64,000 nt of DNA, taken from the IMG/VR virus record IMGVR_UViG_3300045971_000277, positions 1-64,000 of that record. One strand, 5' to 3'. The translations under genes were made by a program, and so were the position numbers. The DNA is from a virus. Below, piece after piece: positions 33,306 through 42,240 of the stretch. The notes under the pieces were generated by a model that was not told the origin of the DNA, did no database searches, and worked only from the letters and a program-made list of their open reading frames with translations. Each line of letters begins with the position of its first letter. Within the stretch, counting starts at the first letter, position 1.

Positions 33306-33965
33306 ATGTTACTTAAGGTTACCAATATTAGTTCGTACGTAGTTTCGACCCCCGTGGGCGTGCTGAACCCCGGCGCAGTTTTCCCCAAGACCGGCGTGGC
33401 CGCATTCTACACGACTGCCGCGACTGAAAAGATGGCGGCTGACCTCGACGCCCTAGTCGCGCGTGGCGTCATCACATACCAGCTGGTTGATGAAACCAAC
33501 CCGACCCCCGCGATTGCAGCCGTGCAGGCCAATGAAGTTCTAACGGCAGTCCTGACGGTGTCGAATGCTCAGGCCAAGGCGCTCAAGGCGACCGGTTTGA
33601 CGTTGGTCCCGGCTCCCGGCGCTGGCCGTATCCTAGTTCCGATTGAGGCTACCGTGTATCTCAAGTACGGCGGCACCAATGCATTTACCGCTCCTGCGTC
33701 GGAATCGCTTGTCGTTAAGCGCGTCGGCGGCGCTAACCTGCTGATCGGTGGCGCACAGGCGTTCCTGCAGGCTACTGCGTCGTCTGCAAACCGCATGACG
33801 TCGGCCAACGCGGCTCAGGCCTCCGTGACCGACTCCAAGACGCTATCGGACAACGTTGCTCTACAGTTCATCAACGTTGGCGCGGCTGAAATCGCGGGCA
33901 ACGCCGGGGCCGATAACACCCTCGTGGTTGTTGCCTCTTACCGCATCGATCAGATCAGCTGGTAA
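33306..33965 (+). CDS. virion protein with shared N-terminal module
   Basis: A 219-aa beta-rich protein of low complexity (Ala, Val, Thr). Its first about 60 residues (LKVTNISSYVVSTPVGVLNPG...LDALVARGVITYQL) closely match the start of the 514-aa beta-helix protein (VTNISGSVVSSPVGVLQP...LRQRGALTYSI). This suggests a common docking module. It has its own promoter and terminator, so it is probably made in large amounts; a capsid decoration or fibre role is inferred. Confidence 0.75.
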   Translation: MLLKVTNISSYVVSTPVGVLNPGAVFPKTGVAAFYTTAATEKMAADLDALVARGVITYQLVDETNPTPAIAAVQANEVLTAVLTVSNAQAKALKATGLTLVPAPGAGRILVPIEATVYLKYGGTNAFTAPASESLVVKRVGGANLLIGGAQAFLQATASSANRMTSANAAQASVTDSKTLSDNVALQFINVGAAEIAGNAGADNTLVVVASYRIDQISW

Positions 33966-33983
33966 CGAGTAAGTGAGTCGTGG

Positions 33984-34014
33984 TAGGCCCGTCGGTGAAT
34001 ATCCGACGGGCCTA
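33984..34014 (+). terminator. Rho-independent terminator
   Basis: A perfect 12-bp stem (TAGGCCCGTCGG / CCGACGGGCCTA) with a 7-base loop, followed by TCTGTATTAT. It ends the single-gene unit of the 219-aa protein. A TATAAT lies 8 bases beyond it, immediately before the next gene. Confidence 0.88.
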
Positions 34015-34032
34015 TCTGTATTATAATTTAGC

Positions 34033-34452
34033 ATGCGAAACATTGACAATCTGACATTTTTCATTTTTGTCGCGTTCTGGCCCGTTTATCTCATATGGGA
34101 GATCGCGCTGTTTGTAATGCGCGGCAAGGGCATGAATGTTGATCTGATTAGCATGGAAGCACGCGATCGTGGATACCAATTCAACACACTAGTCGTGCTT
34201 TGGTTCGCCCTGCCTGTCCATTTCTGGGTTAACTGGTATCGACCAGCTATGCCTAATATGCTGTGGGCCACCATCGTCTTCTGGGTCTTCATCGCCGCCA
34301 CCCTAACATTCGACCTTATCCTACTCAACCGTGGTATTATGTACGACCAGCTGCCACAGGCACTACAGATCTATCGGTGGCCATTAACACAGGCCGTGCT
34401 GGGCGTACTGGCCGCGTATTTCCTGTTTCCCCAGAGAGGCGTGCTACCGTAG
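34033..34452 (+). CDS. four-helix membrane protein
   Basis: A 139-aa protein with hydrophobic segments at about 8-28, 50-67, 74-98 and 117-133, many Trp and Phe. It follows a terminator and a TATAAT placed 5 bases before its ATG, so its message would be nearly leaderless. Its stop overlaps the start of the HNH gene (TAGTG). No family recognised; host-membrane modification such as superinfection exclusion is only a guess. Confidence 0.7.
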   Translation: MRNIDNLTFFIFVAFWPVYLIWEIALFVMRGKGMNVDLISMEARDRGYQFNTLVVLWFALPVHFWVNWYRPAMPNMLWATIVFWVFIAATLTFDLILLNRGIMYDQLPQALQIYRWPLTQAVLGVLAAYFLFPQRGVLP

Positions 34453-35147
34453 TGGAACGTGAAGCTAGGTTGATCATATGTGACGGGTGTGGCGAAGAAA
34501 AGCCGCACGCCGGTAAAGGCCTATGTCGGGGTTGCTACTCCGAAGCCAGTGGTAAGGTGCGCGCAATGGAAGGCGCGTCCCAGCATAAAATTAAGCGGGA
34601 CGTCGACAGTGGGCGTCCACTATGCCGGTGGTGTAAGCAGCCAGTGCCGAGACGCAAGCGGACGTTCTGTGGTGAAGATTGCATCCATGAATGGCGAATC
34701 CGGACGAGTCCACAGTACGTACGGATGAAGGTATTCGAACGCGACGGCGGCGTCTGTCTCAAGTGCGGCATCAGCACGCCCAAGATGGAACTCGTATTAT
34801 CCGACTTATTCTACCATCAGCGTGATGCGTGGGAACTGATGTGGGGCATGCTACATGCGAACGGCTATAGCCAAAATCGCAAGAACGGGCTATGGGACGC
34901 CGACCATATCCAAGCTGTAACGGAGGGCGGAGGCGCATGCGGCCTAGATAACTACCGCACCCTCTGTATCCCATGCCACAAAGATGAGACACGAAAGCTG
35001 CATAAGCGAATGGCGGCGGCCCGCCGCGCCGGTCAAGACCCACACAGCGTCCCGCACGGTGTTGAATGGTCTGCGGATGAAGTTGAGGTAGCTAAGCAAC
35101 GCATGTCAAAAATCGTTGCGGCACTCGGCTCAGGCTATTCCGGTTAA
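34452..35147 (+). CDS. zinc-finger HNH endonuclease (ZRANB3-like HNH)
   Basis: A 231-aa nuclease. The start is the GTG overlapping the membrane protein stop; an upstream extension would run inside that gene. Two Cys clusters occur at the N-terminus (CDGCG...CRGC, then CRWC...CGEDC), followed by an HNH core: VFERDGGVCLKCG, WDADHIQAVTEGGGACGLDN and TLCIPCHKDETRKL. The GGGxCxLDNxxTLCxxCH pattern is that of the HNH found at the C-terminus of SNF2-type ZRANB3-like enzymes. It may be a homing nuclease or a restriction-type enzyme. Intact catalytic His and Asn. Confidence 0.82.
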   Translation: MEREARLIICDGCGEEKPHAGKGLCRGCYSEASGKVRAMEGASQHKIKRDVDSGRPLCRWCKQPVPRRKRTFCGEDCIHEWRIRTSPQYVRMKVFERDGGVCLKCGISTPKMELVLSDLFYHQRDAWELMWGMLHANGYSQNRKNGLWDADHIQAVTEGGGACGLDNYRTLCIPCHKDETRKLHKRMAAARRAGQDPHSVPHGVEWSADEVEVAKQRMSKIVAALGSGYSG

Positions 35148-35192
35148 CGCAGTCTGTTACGCCCGGTATTAGTCGGCACGAATGGAGTCACT

Positions 35193-36437
35193 ATGGCAAT
35201 GAAGGTAACGAAGTGGACCCCGCATCGTATAGAAGAGTTGACGAAGGTTCTGAGCGAAACCGGATCTCTCACAGAGACAGCCAAGCGGGTCGGTGAGTCA
35301 CAGTCGGCCGTTCGTAGCGCGCTGACTAACAACGGCGTTAATATCAAGGCCATTATCCAGGCAAAGTCGATTGACACCGGGGCAATTGACCGTGAGAACA
35401 AGATCATCGAATTAGAGGATACAGTAAAGCAGCTGCGGGCCAAGTTAGCCGGGGCCGAAGAAGACGGATGGGACGAGAAGCGTGTGATTGAGCGCATCAT
35501 GGACCTATCAAGTGACGCTCCGGAGCCACCCGGCTGGACCCTAAAGAACCGCGCATCCAAGCATAGTGCAGGCGTACCATCGCTATTTGCCTCCGATTGG
35601 CACTGGGGCGAAGTGGTCGACCCAAATCAGGTCGCCGGGCTCAATCAGTATAATCTATCAATTGCGCATGAGCGGTCAAAGCTATTCGTCGCCAATACGA
35701 TCGACATCCTGACGAACCATGTTGTCAACTACGATCGCAAGGGCCTAGTCATGCCGGTCGGCGGTGACATGTTCAGCGGCGACATTCATGAAGAGTTGAT
35801 GGCGACGAACGAGACCGAACTAGGTCCGGCCTTCGTCGACCTAGAAGGCGTTTTCATCTGGATGATCGAGGAGTTGCTCAAGAATGTAGAGCAGCTATTC
35901 ATCCCGTGGGTCACAGGCAACCACGGGCGGTGGACCCACAAGATCCGCGCAAAGGGTCGCGCCTTCACCAGCTTCGACTGGCTACTGGGTCAGGTCCTAC
36001 GCAAGCATTTCGAGAAGGACCCACGCGTTACCTTTATGATCGGTAGCGGCAGCGACGTCCGCTTCAAGATCTTTGATTATCGATACATGCTGAGCCACGG
36101 TGACCAGTTCCGTGGCGGCGACGGTATGGTAGGTGCGCTTGGTCCGATCATCCGTGGCGACCACCGTAAGCGTGGCCGGGCCAGTCAGGTTGGTCAGGAC
36201 TATGATACCCTTATTATCGGCCACTGGCACCAGCTGATTCAGTTACGCCGCGTCATCGTCAATGGATCGGCTAAGGGATACTGTGAGTACGCTTACTCCA
36301 ATAACTTCCCATTTGAGCGACCGCAGCAGGCCTTATACTTTACACATCCTCAGCATGGTATAACGATTTCAATGCCTGTCATCTTGGATCGTGGCGGGCC
36401 GAAGGAGGCTGAAAAGTGGGTCAGTTGGAATAAATAA
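35193..36437 (+). CDS. calcineurin-like metallophosphoesterase with HTH
   Basis: A 414-aa protein. The N-terminus carries a helix-turn-helix (LTETAKRVGESQSAVRSAL, about 27-45), then a coiled coil (about 65-90) and a metallophosphoesterase domain: SDWHWGEV (about 130), GGDMFSGDIHEE (about 190), TGNHGRW, SHGDQFRGGDG and GHWHQL. All five metal-ligand motifs are present. Enzymes of this type cleave phosphate esters in DNA or nucleotides and are common in large phages. Its place among virion genes is not explained by the sequence. Confidence 0.88.
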   Translation: MAMKVTKWTPHRIEELTKVLSETGSLTETAKRVGESQSAVRSALTNNGVNIKAIIQAKSIDTGAIDRENKIIELEDTVKQLRAKLAGAEEDGWDEKRVIERIMDLSSDAPEPPGWTLKNRASKHSAGVPSLFASDWHWGEVVDPNQVAGLNQYNLSIAHERSKLFVANTIDILTNHVVNYDRKGLVMPVGGDMFSGDIHEELMATNETELGPAFVDLEGVFIWMIEELLKNVEQLFIPWVTGNHGRWTHKIRAKGRAFTSFDWLLGQVLRKHFEKDPRVTFMIGSGSDVRFKIFDYRYMLSHGDQFRGGDGMVGALGPIIRGDHRKRGRASQVGQDYDTLIIGHWHQLIQLRRVIVNGSAKGYCEYAYSNNFPFERPQQALYFTHPQHGITISMPVILDRGGPKEAEKWVSWNK

Positions 36438-36565
36438 TTGCTACGACGCTGTTCCGCGCTGTTATTTCGGTCGCACCACCACAGTCTTCGGACTAGGCCC
36501 GACGTCACCGAAGGTATCATGGGGATACTTAGGAGATTAGGGGTTTACAGGGTAGGCGGCGTTGA

Positions 36566-37495
36566 GTGCCCCGGCCAATTTCAGATCAGAACGTCACGGT
36601 TCTTGATGATCAACAAAGATTTCTCGAATATACCCACCCAGCAGTTGCGCGTAAGCTCCTAAAGGAAGGCGCAGCCGTTGTATGGTCCCGTGTACCGTTC
36701 GCTATTAAGTTGACCAGATCAGTCCCGCATCCATCCTATCAACGGAGAGCAGAAATGGAAGTTACAAGCTATACACAGTATTTCCGCGAAGAGAAGGAAA
36801 TCTACGTCCAGAACGTGTCGAACGCACAGGTGTCGGTTGCATTCGAAGTCGCCACCGGACACGTCGAGTCGCTGCTGTTCCCGAACAAGCGTGACCCGCT
36901 TAACCTGACCCAGTACTTCCCATTCGGCGTTATCAAGAACTCCATGGACTTCCGCAAGATGCTGACGCGGCGTCCGGCGGCGCTCACGCTGCTGAGCGAG
37001 GCTGAGTATCAGGCGTTCTATTCGAATAAGGCGAAGGAAGAGGGGCTATTCGTCAAGGACGGCAAGAAGCAGGTGCCGGACGTCGAGGCCGCTATCAATC
37101 TGGCAGAAGAGGAGCGTCGGGCGTACCAGAATAAGGCCCCACTGCCCAATGCCCGTCCGTCTGAGCCCCTCCATGACGTGGTCCAGGATGACCCGCACTT
37201 CGGTGGCAAGAAGGAAGTCCGGGCGCACGAGCAGCTGCAGGTTGAGGACGTCGTCAACCCCCGCATCCTTCACCTCTGCAATCAGGTTAAGTCCGAACTG
37301 ACTGATCAGGAGAAGATGTCGGCGAATGAGCTACTGGGTGAGCTTAAGTCGCTCCGTGCCGACCTCAAGATGGATGACTTCGAATACATCAGGGCTCATG
37401 GCTGGTACCAGTCGGTCAAGAAGTGGGCTAAGGCCGCCATGGCCGATGTAGCCGAAAAGGAAGGCGTGGACGACGTAGCTGACTCCCGCCTATAG
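36566..37495 (+). CDS. virion-associated protein with YTHPAVARKLL motif
   Basis: A 309-aa protein starting at GTG. Residues 20-45 (YTHPAVARKLLKEGAAVVWS followed by RVPFAIKL) match a short module common in phage structural proteins. From about 64 (MEVTSYTQYFREEKEIYVQN) a second, larger domain begins with VESLLFPNKRDPLNLTQ; this Met is an alternative start. The middle is Pro/Asp-rich and the last 80 residues helical. The two parts may be two products or one; no ATG opens the frame upstream because a TGA lies directly before the GTG. Confidence 0.72.
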   Translation: MPRPISDQNVTVLDDQQRFLEYTHPAVARKLLKEGAAVVWSRVPFAIKLTRSVPHPSYQRRAEMEVTSYTQYFREEKEIYVQNVSNAQVSVAFEVATGHVESLLFPNKRDPLNLTQYFPFGVIKNSMDFRKMLTRRPAALTLLSEAEYQAFYSNKAKEEGLFVKDGKKQVPDVEAAINLAEEERRAYQNKAPLPNARPSEPLHDVVQDDPHFGGKKEVRAHEQLQVEDVVNPRILHLCNQVKSELTDQEKMSANELLGELKSLRADLKMDDFEYIRAHGWYQSVKKWAKAAMADVAEKEGVDDVADSRL

Positions 37496-37524
37496 TTTCT
37501 ACCGAATCCCGGCAGTACATTATT

Positions 37525-37554
37525 GGGCGGGGCACCACCATGGTGACCCCGCCC
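37525..37554 (+). terminator. Rho-independent terminator
   Basis: A perfect 8-bp GC stem (GGGCGGGG / CCCCGCCC) encloses a loop that can itself pair (CACCA / TGGTG), followed by TAATTGTATT. It separates the preceding virion gene from the small beta-protein and secreted-protein series. Confidence 0.85.
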
Positions 37555-37573
37555 TAATTGTATTGGAGATATT

Positions 37574-37924
37574 ATGTCGGGTCGATACCATACGCAGGAG
37601 TCTAGCTTCACGTTGGCAGCGGCAGCGTCGACTACGTTTGTATTCGGCCACGAGTCGTGTCCGTTCCAAGACGTTACATTATGGCTGCGCGGCGCCACCA
37701 GCATTGGTTGGTCTATTGATTTTATGGACGAGACCAATTCGTATGCGATTGGGGCAGCTGGCGATACCGGTCTGACAGCGGCGACCACACCAAGCCCGAC
37801 ATGGTTCCTTACGGGTGTTCTGCCGCCCACCGTACGTCCCCGCGTTACATTGACCAACAATGGCGCTACAACCGTCATCGTGACGGCAACTTGGCTTGCA
37901 CTGTCGCACCAGCCGAACGGATAA
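37574..37924 (+). CDS. 116-aa beta-rich virion-like protein
   Basis: A small protein, MSGRYHTQESSFTLAAAAST followed by alternating hydrophobic and Thr/Ser strands, with TGLTAATTPSPTW in a loop. TTGGAGA before the ATG is a good ribosome site. It starts the run of small to giant beta proteins. Composition and size fit a decoration or fibre-adaptor protein; nothing specific can be named. Confidence 0.7.
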   Translation: MSGRYHTQESSFTLAAAASTTFVFGHESCPFQDVTLWLRGATSIGWSIDFMDETNSYAIGAAGDTGLTAATTPSPTWFLTGVLPPTVRPRVTLTNNGATTVIVTATWLALSHQPNG

Positions 37925-37927
37925 ATT

Positions 37928-38350
37928 ATGCGTAAACTACTTTGGTTAGTTCTTCTATTACCCGTCGTTGCATCAGCCCAACAGGTGGCGAATCAAGGTC
38001 AAGGTAGCCCATCGACTGTCGCGCCATGGCGTGTCACCGTTACGTCCCCCGGCGGTGTTGCTACGGCCAGCGGCGCTATCTTGGCTCCGGGCGTACCGAC
38101 CAACGTGGCTGTTAGCACGTCGTCGGCCGCCATTACTGGTCTGACGGCTAAGTCGACCCTACGTCTGATCTGCACCGTCGACGTTCAGTATCGGGTCGGC
38201 ACGGGTGCCATTACGGCAGTGACGACCGACAATGACCTACCGGGCCGTGTTATTGAGTATATTGCGTTGCCAACCGGCATGACGTCGATTGCATTCGTCA
38301 CGACGTCCGGGTCAGGCACGTGTAAAGTAGCCGTGATTCCGTCGGCCTAA
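37928..38350 (+). CDS. secreted 140-aa beta-rich protein
   Basis: A Sec signal peptide (MRKLLWLVLLLPVVASAQQ, cleavage after ASA) is followed by a Thr/Val-rich beta fold containing NQGQGSPSTVAPWRVTV and one Cys pair (LICTVD ... SGTCKV) that could form a disulfide in the periplasm. It starts 3 bases after the previous stop. It is the first of four consecutive genes with signal peptides. Confidence 0.75.
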   Translation: MRKLLWLVLLLPVVASAQQVANQGQGSPSTVAPWRVTVTSPGGVATASGAILAPGVPTNVAVSTSSAAITGLTAKSTLRLICTVDVQYRVGTGAITAVTTDNDLPGRVIEYIALPTGMTSIAFVTTSGSGTCKVAVIPSA

Positions 38351-38360
38351 AGGAGTTCAG

Positions 38361-41300
38361 ATGCGGCGTTTAGCCTTACTTATACTGCTGGTCGGTACGG
38401 CAGCGGCACAGACGTCACCGGAGTCGAACGCGCATCAGGGTGCGACGACGATGTCGAGCTACCCGGGCGGTCTGGGCCCGATATTTGAAGACGTGCCGGA
38501 TCTAAATCAGCACACGCCCGGCCTGATCACGCCCGATGCCAACGCTGTCGTCCATCTGGTGTGGGACGGTACTGCGCTTGTTAACCGCATCGGACCCGCC
38601 TTCACGATGAACGGGACGGTGCCGCAGGTTCCGGCGCAGTGGTGGGGGCCGCCCGGGGCTGGGCCGTACAGCAATCTCAACTATTATTCGGTAACCAGCG
38701 GGCTCCCGTCTTCTGGAGACTTCTCCGTTTGCGCAGTCTATTCGTGCCCCACCGCGATCCAGATCGACGCCTATGTAGTGGCGGTGAACGACAGCGCACT
38801 GCAAAACGGCTGGGGGCTGGATATCCGCTGCGGTAGGCCCACGCCCGGCTCTGGTTTCTATACGTTTAACGCGGGTGCTGGTGCTGGTAGTGCCCCGCTT
38901 GGGAGCGGCCCCACTCTCGGTGCAGCGCATGTTACCTGTGCAGGTAAGTCTGGTGCGGCTGTGTATATCAAAGAGGACAACGGCGTAACCGTTACTGGAG
39001 CGGCTAGCACTTACGGCACCCCCGTCACACCGGTTAGAGTGGTCGGCAACCAGTCGAATAACATGCTGCCGTTCCTTGGCACCATCCACGAAGTCTACGC
39101 CACCACCACACCCTTCAACGAGACCACCGTCGCCGCGCTGCAAGCCTCGGTGATGGCGAAGATCAACCAGCCCGCCACCGTACTGCACTGGACTGCTGAA
39201 GACTGGAACATGATCAGGTACGGGGAGCAGTTTGAGAATGCGGCGTGGGCGAACACCGGCCTTAATATGGGGCTCGCAGTTGATACTCAGACTGCCCCTG
39301 ACGGTACGTTCACCGCTGACTACCTTTACAAGGCAACCAGCGCAGGTTCGACCTCGTTGGTGCAATTTGTCGGGGCGGTCCAGCCCGCTAACACCCCGCT
39401 GACCGTTTCCATCTACGCTCGCGCTTCAGTGACCAGCAGCCAGTTTGACCTCGGCCTATCTTGCGGCGGCTGGGTTGCTGGTGGTACCGGAAAAGTCGTG
39501 TCAGGCCCCGGTATCGTTACGATGGCGGCTGGTACGCTGGGTAGAGTTACCGGTCTGAGCCAGACGCAGTGGACTCGTATCGCTGTCAGCGCCCTCGCCC
39601 CCGGAGCACAGGCTTGCCAGTTTTACCTGTACCCGGATACGGCAGGCTCATCCACCGTAGGCGCAGGCGTCTACGTCTGGGGCGCCAGCATGACCCGCTC
39701 CACGGTCCCGCTGCCATACAAGAAGCCCAGCACGACCGGCGACACCTTCGTGATGCAGGGCGTGGTTCCGTACTCCAAGGTGTCTCCGATGATGCCGAAC
39801 GGGTCGGGCGCGGGGCGCAGGGGTGTGGGCACGTTTACGACGGGGATCTACTTCGATGCTCCTAACAGTACGTTAGGTGAGTGGGCTGGCGACTGGAACG
39901 TGAGCGTAGCCTTCGTTCCGACCAGCTTTGCCGCCACACAGCTACTAGTTGGTAAGCCAAACAATTTGACGAGCGCAGGCTGGAAAATGTACGTGGACAC
40001 ATCAGGCCGGTTGGTGTGTCAGCGCCACAATGGCGCATGGACCGGCGCTACCACTACCTCTGGCCCGGTGGTTATTGGGTCCGTCAACGTAGGGACTTGC
40101 GGCCTTGCGTCAGGCGTACTGAACGCCAAGCTAAATGGCGGTGCTACAGTTACCGCAGCGTCTACCGGTGCGACAACATCGGCAGCTTCTTTTGCCTTTA
40201 AGGTTGGGGCGTCCGTTGACGGCAACGCTGGCACCACCACCAAGATCTACGAAGTCTGGGCCACCTCGACACCCTTCAACGAAGCCAACGTCGCCGCCAT
40301 CCAAGACGCGGCCATGCGGAACGGCGACCCGACTCGGGCGCTGTTCCCAGACGACGCCAACACGGTCCTGCATCTTGTAGGAAACAGCTACGACGGCACG
40401 ACTTGGCGGGCGCCGCAGGCCACGATGACGACGGTCGGCACCGTAGGTTATTCGGATGCCTTCGTGCCCAGCCCTGAGTTGCCGCGTGACAGCTATGGGC
40501 CTTGGTCGGATACGAACTACCTGTCGCTGGGTTCTGGATCAGACGTTCTCGACACCACCGGGGATCGGTACGGGTGCGCGTTGTTCACGCCGACGAGTCT
40601 AAGCGCCGCAGGGTTTATTTTTATCGACGGACAGCCCAGCATCGCTGGACAAAATCTAAAGTTACAGATTGGTGGCGCGATCTCGTACTCCTCTTCAGTA
40701 CCAACAGAGAAGGCCATCAACACTGGCAATTTGGCTCTATCCAATTCACCAAACGTGGCCTGTTACTGGAGATCGGGGAATACGATTGCGGCTAAGTTGA
40801 ACGGGGGAACTTCGACAACGTTAGACGCCACCGCCCTAGAAGTTTCTGGGGTCTCTTATTTTGCAAAGCTGGGCAAGTACGAATCGGCTAGCTTCTCCTT
40901 CCCCGGCCAGATCCACGAATTCATCGCGGGCAACGGAGCGTGTCCGAACAACAACTGTGAGGCGTGGGCGACGGCTACGCAGCGCCGCGTGCTGGGTATG
41001 CTGACGGCACAGGGGCAAACGGTTGCAGTCACCCGAACGACTCCAGAAACCTACGAGATCCCGGGTACTGGTCAGACGCTCTGGACGGCACCCGCAGGTA
41101 CGCCCGCCATCTCTGCTGATGGTATCGGGATCTTCAGGGCCACGACCAACTATGCGTTGCAGAGTGAGGCTTCGTGCGTAGGAAATCTGGTTCAGGCTCC
41201 TTGGGCCCTGACGGGAGTACCCGTACCGACCTGCACGACGGATACAGGTGTCGCGCCTAACGGGACGACCACGATGGACCTGTGGGACAACACCGCTAAT

Positions 41301-42239
41301 GCCTCTTCCCGCCTAGGGTATACCGCCCCAACAGCGAACACCACCACGGGAACTGTAAGTACGTGGGCCCAGACAATGACTGGAACGGGCCCAACGCTGA
41401 TCATTGATATGACGGCAGGCACCGCGTCTGGTTGCTCTTGTGGAGGGTCCGTTTGCATCCCCACCCCAGCCTCCACGTACTGCTCTGCTGCTTTTAGTGG
41501 GGTGGCTGTGCCAACACGCCTGTGGATTTCGGCAAGCACGAACGCCACTGTAACGGGCATCAGCGCCCAGTTTGTTCCGGGGCAATGGGGGACCTCCACG
41601 GGGTCAACCCGCTTCTGGGGCGTTCAGGTCGAGTCCTCCTCTCGCCCCACCCCCTACACGGGCGCGACCACGACAGCAGCAGTCACCCGCAACGCCGACA
41701 ACATCACGATCCCGATCCAGATCACGCCCAGCAACACTCGCTGGTGCGCTGGCGGGACCTACACGCCCTACATGCGCGGGTGGGCGAACCCGGAAGGCAC
41801 CATCAACACGCTCTGGGCCGCAGGCGCTTTTGATGCTGCCAACTCGGGTCGGCTTGAGATCGGAGGTACGAAGCTGGCGTACACGCTGGTGGATTACCTC
41901 GGCACTCCCAAGCGACTGGAGTACGACGCCACCGCGATCACAACGGGCTCGCACAAGGTTCAGTCCTGTGTTGCAGACGGAAGAATGGCGCTCTACGTCG
42001 ATGATGTGCTGGTGGGGGCTGGCTACACCTTCGCGGCTCCTGACTGGCAGACGATCCGGCCCGGGGTCTGGCTCACACCTCCTACGACGGTGACTCTGGG
42101 AGCGCGTGTGAACCAGACCAACCACTTCGATGGTTATGTCAGGGACTTCAACTTCAAGCGCGACACGTTCTCGTCGGGCATGATCATGCAACTCGATGCG
42201 GCGCTTGCGGTCTGGGCTCCATTCAACGGGGTAAACTAA
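38361..42239 (+). CDS. giant secreted lectin-like protein 1 (1292 aa)
   Basis: Signal peptide MRRLALLILLVGTAAAQ, then two concanavalin/LamG-like modules, each opened by DANxVxHLV (about 55 and 655) and closed by IHEVYATTTPFNE or a similar KIYEVWATSTPFNE, the strand pair ending these folds. Between them lies a carbohydrate-binding-like domain with WNMIRYGEQFENAAW. A further module near 900-1140 starts after a TPETYEIPGTGQTLW link and contains paired Cys. The last 130 residues look like another lectin-like domain. Such modules bind glycans. GC content is high and Leu codons are CTG/CTC, unlike flanking genes. An AGGAG ribosome site is present. Confidence 0.82.
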   Translation: MRRLALLILLVGTAAAQTSPESNAHQGATTMSSYPGGLGPIFEDVPDLNQHTPGLITPDANAVVHLVWDGTALVNRIGPAFTMNGTVPQVPAQWWGPPGAGPYSNLNYYSVTSGLPSSGDFSVCAVYSCPTAIQIDAYVVAVNDSALQNGWGLDIRCGRPTPGSGFYTFNAGAGAGSAPLGSGPTLGAAHVTCAGKSGAAVYIKEDNGVTVTGAASTYGTPVTPVRVVGNQSNNMLPFLGTIHEVYATTTPFNETTVAALQASVMAKINQPATVLHWTAEDWNMIRYGEQFENAAWANTGLNMGLAVDTQTAPDGTFTADYLYKATSAGSTSLVQFVGAVQPANTPLTVSIYARASVTSSQFDLGLSCGGWVAGGTGKVVSGPGIVTMAAGTLGRVTGLSQTQWTRIAVSALAPGAQACQFYLYPDTAGSSTVGAGVYVWGASMTRSTVPLPYKKPSTTGDTFVMQGVVPYSKVSPMMPNGSGAGRRGVGTFTTGIYFDAPNSTLGEWAGDWNVSVAFVPTSFAATQLLVGKPNNLTSAGWKMYVDTSGRLVCQRHNGAWTGATTTSGPVVIGSVNVGTCGLASGVLNAKLNGGATVTAASTGATTSAASFAFKVGASVDGNAGTTTKIYEVWATSTPFNEANVAAIQDAAMRNGDPTRALFPDDANTVLHLVGNSYDGTTWRAPQATMTTVGTVGYSDAFVPSPELPRDSYGPWSDTNYLSLGSGSDVLDTTGDRYGCALFTPTSLSAAGFIFIDGQPSIAGQNLKLQIGGAISYSSSVPTEKAINTGNLALSNSPNVACYWRSGNTIAAKLNGGTSTTLDATALEVSGVSYFAKLGKYESASFSFPGQIHEFIAGNGACPNNNCEAWATATQRRVLGMLTAQGQTVAVTRTTPETYEIPGTGQTLWTAPAGTPAISADGIGIFRATTNYALQSEASCVGNLVQAPWALTGVPVPTCTTDTGVAPNGTTTMDLWDNTANASSRLGYTAPTANTTTGTVSTWAQTMTGTGPTLIIDMTAGTASGCSCGGSVCIPTPASTYCSAAFSGVAVPTRLWISASTNATVTGISAQFVPGQWGTSTGSTRFWGVQVESSSRPTPYTGATTTAAVTRNADNITIPIQITPSNTRWCAGGTYTPYMRGWANPEGTINTLWAAGAFDAANSGRLEIGGTKLAYTLVDYLGTPKRLEYDATAITTGSHKVQSCVADGRMALYVDDVLVGAGYTFAAPDWQTIRPGVWLTPPTTVTLGARVNQTNHFDGYVRDFNFKRDTFSSGMIMQLDAALAVWAPFNGVN

Positions 42240-42240
42240 C

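Noticed and set aside
36438-36662. 74-aa frame upstream of the YTHPAVARKLL protein
   Set aside because: Atypical composition, overlap with the better-supported frame starting at GTG 36566, and no family-like pattern. An internal ATG with an odd leader was also dismissed.
38502-39365. 287-codon minus-strand frame in the first lectin-like gene
   Set aside because: It lies wholly inside a + strand gene, is Arg/Gly/Pro-rich as a GC-driven shadow, and has no ribosome site. The same applies to the minus frame at 41604-42425.
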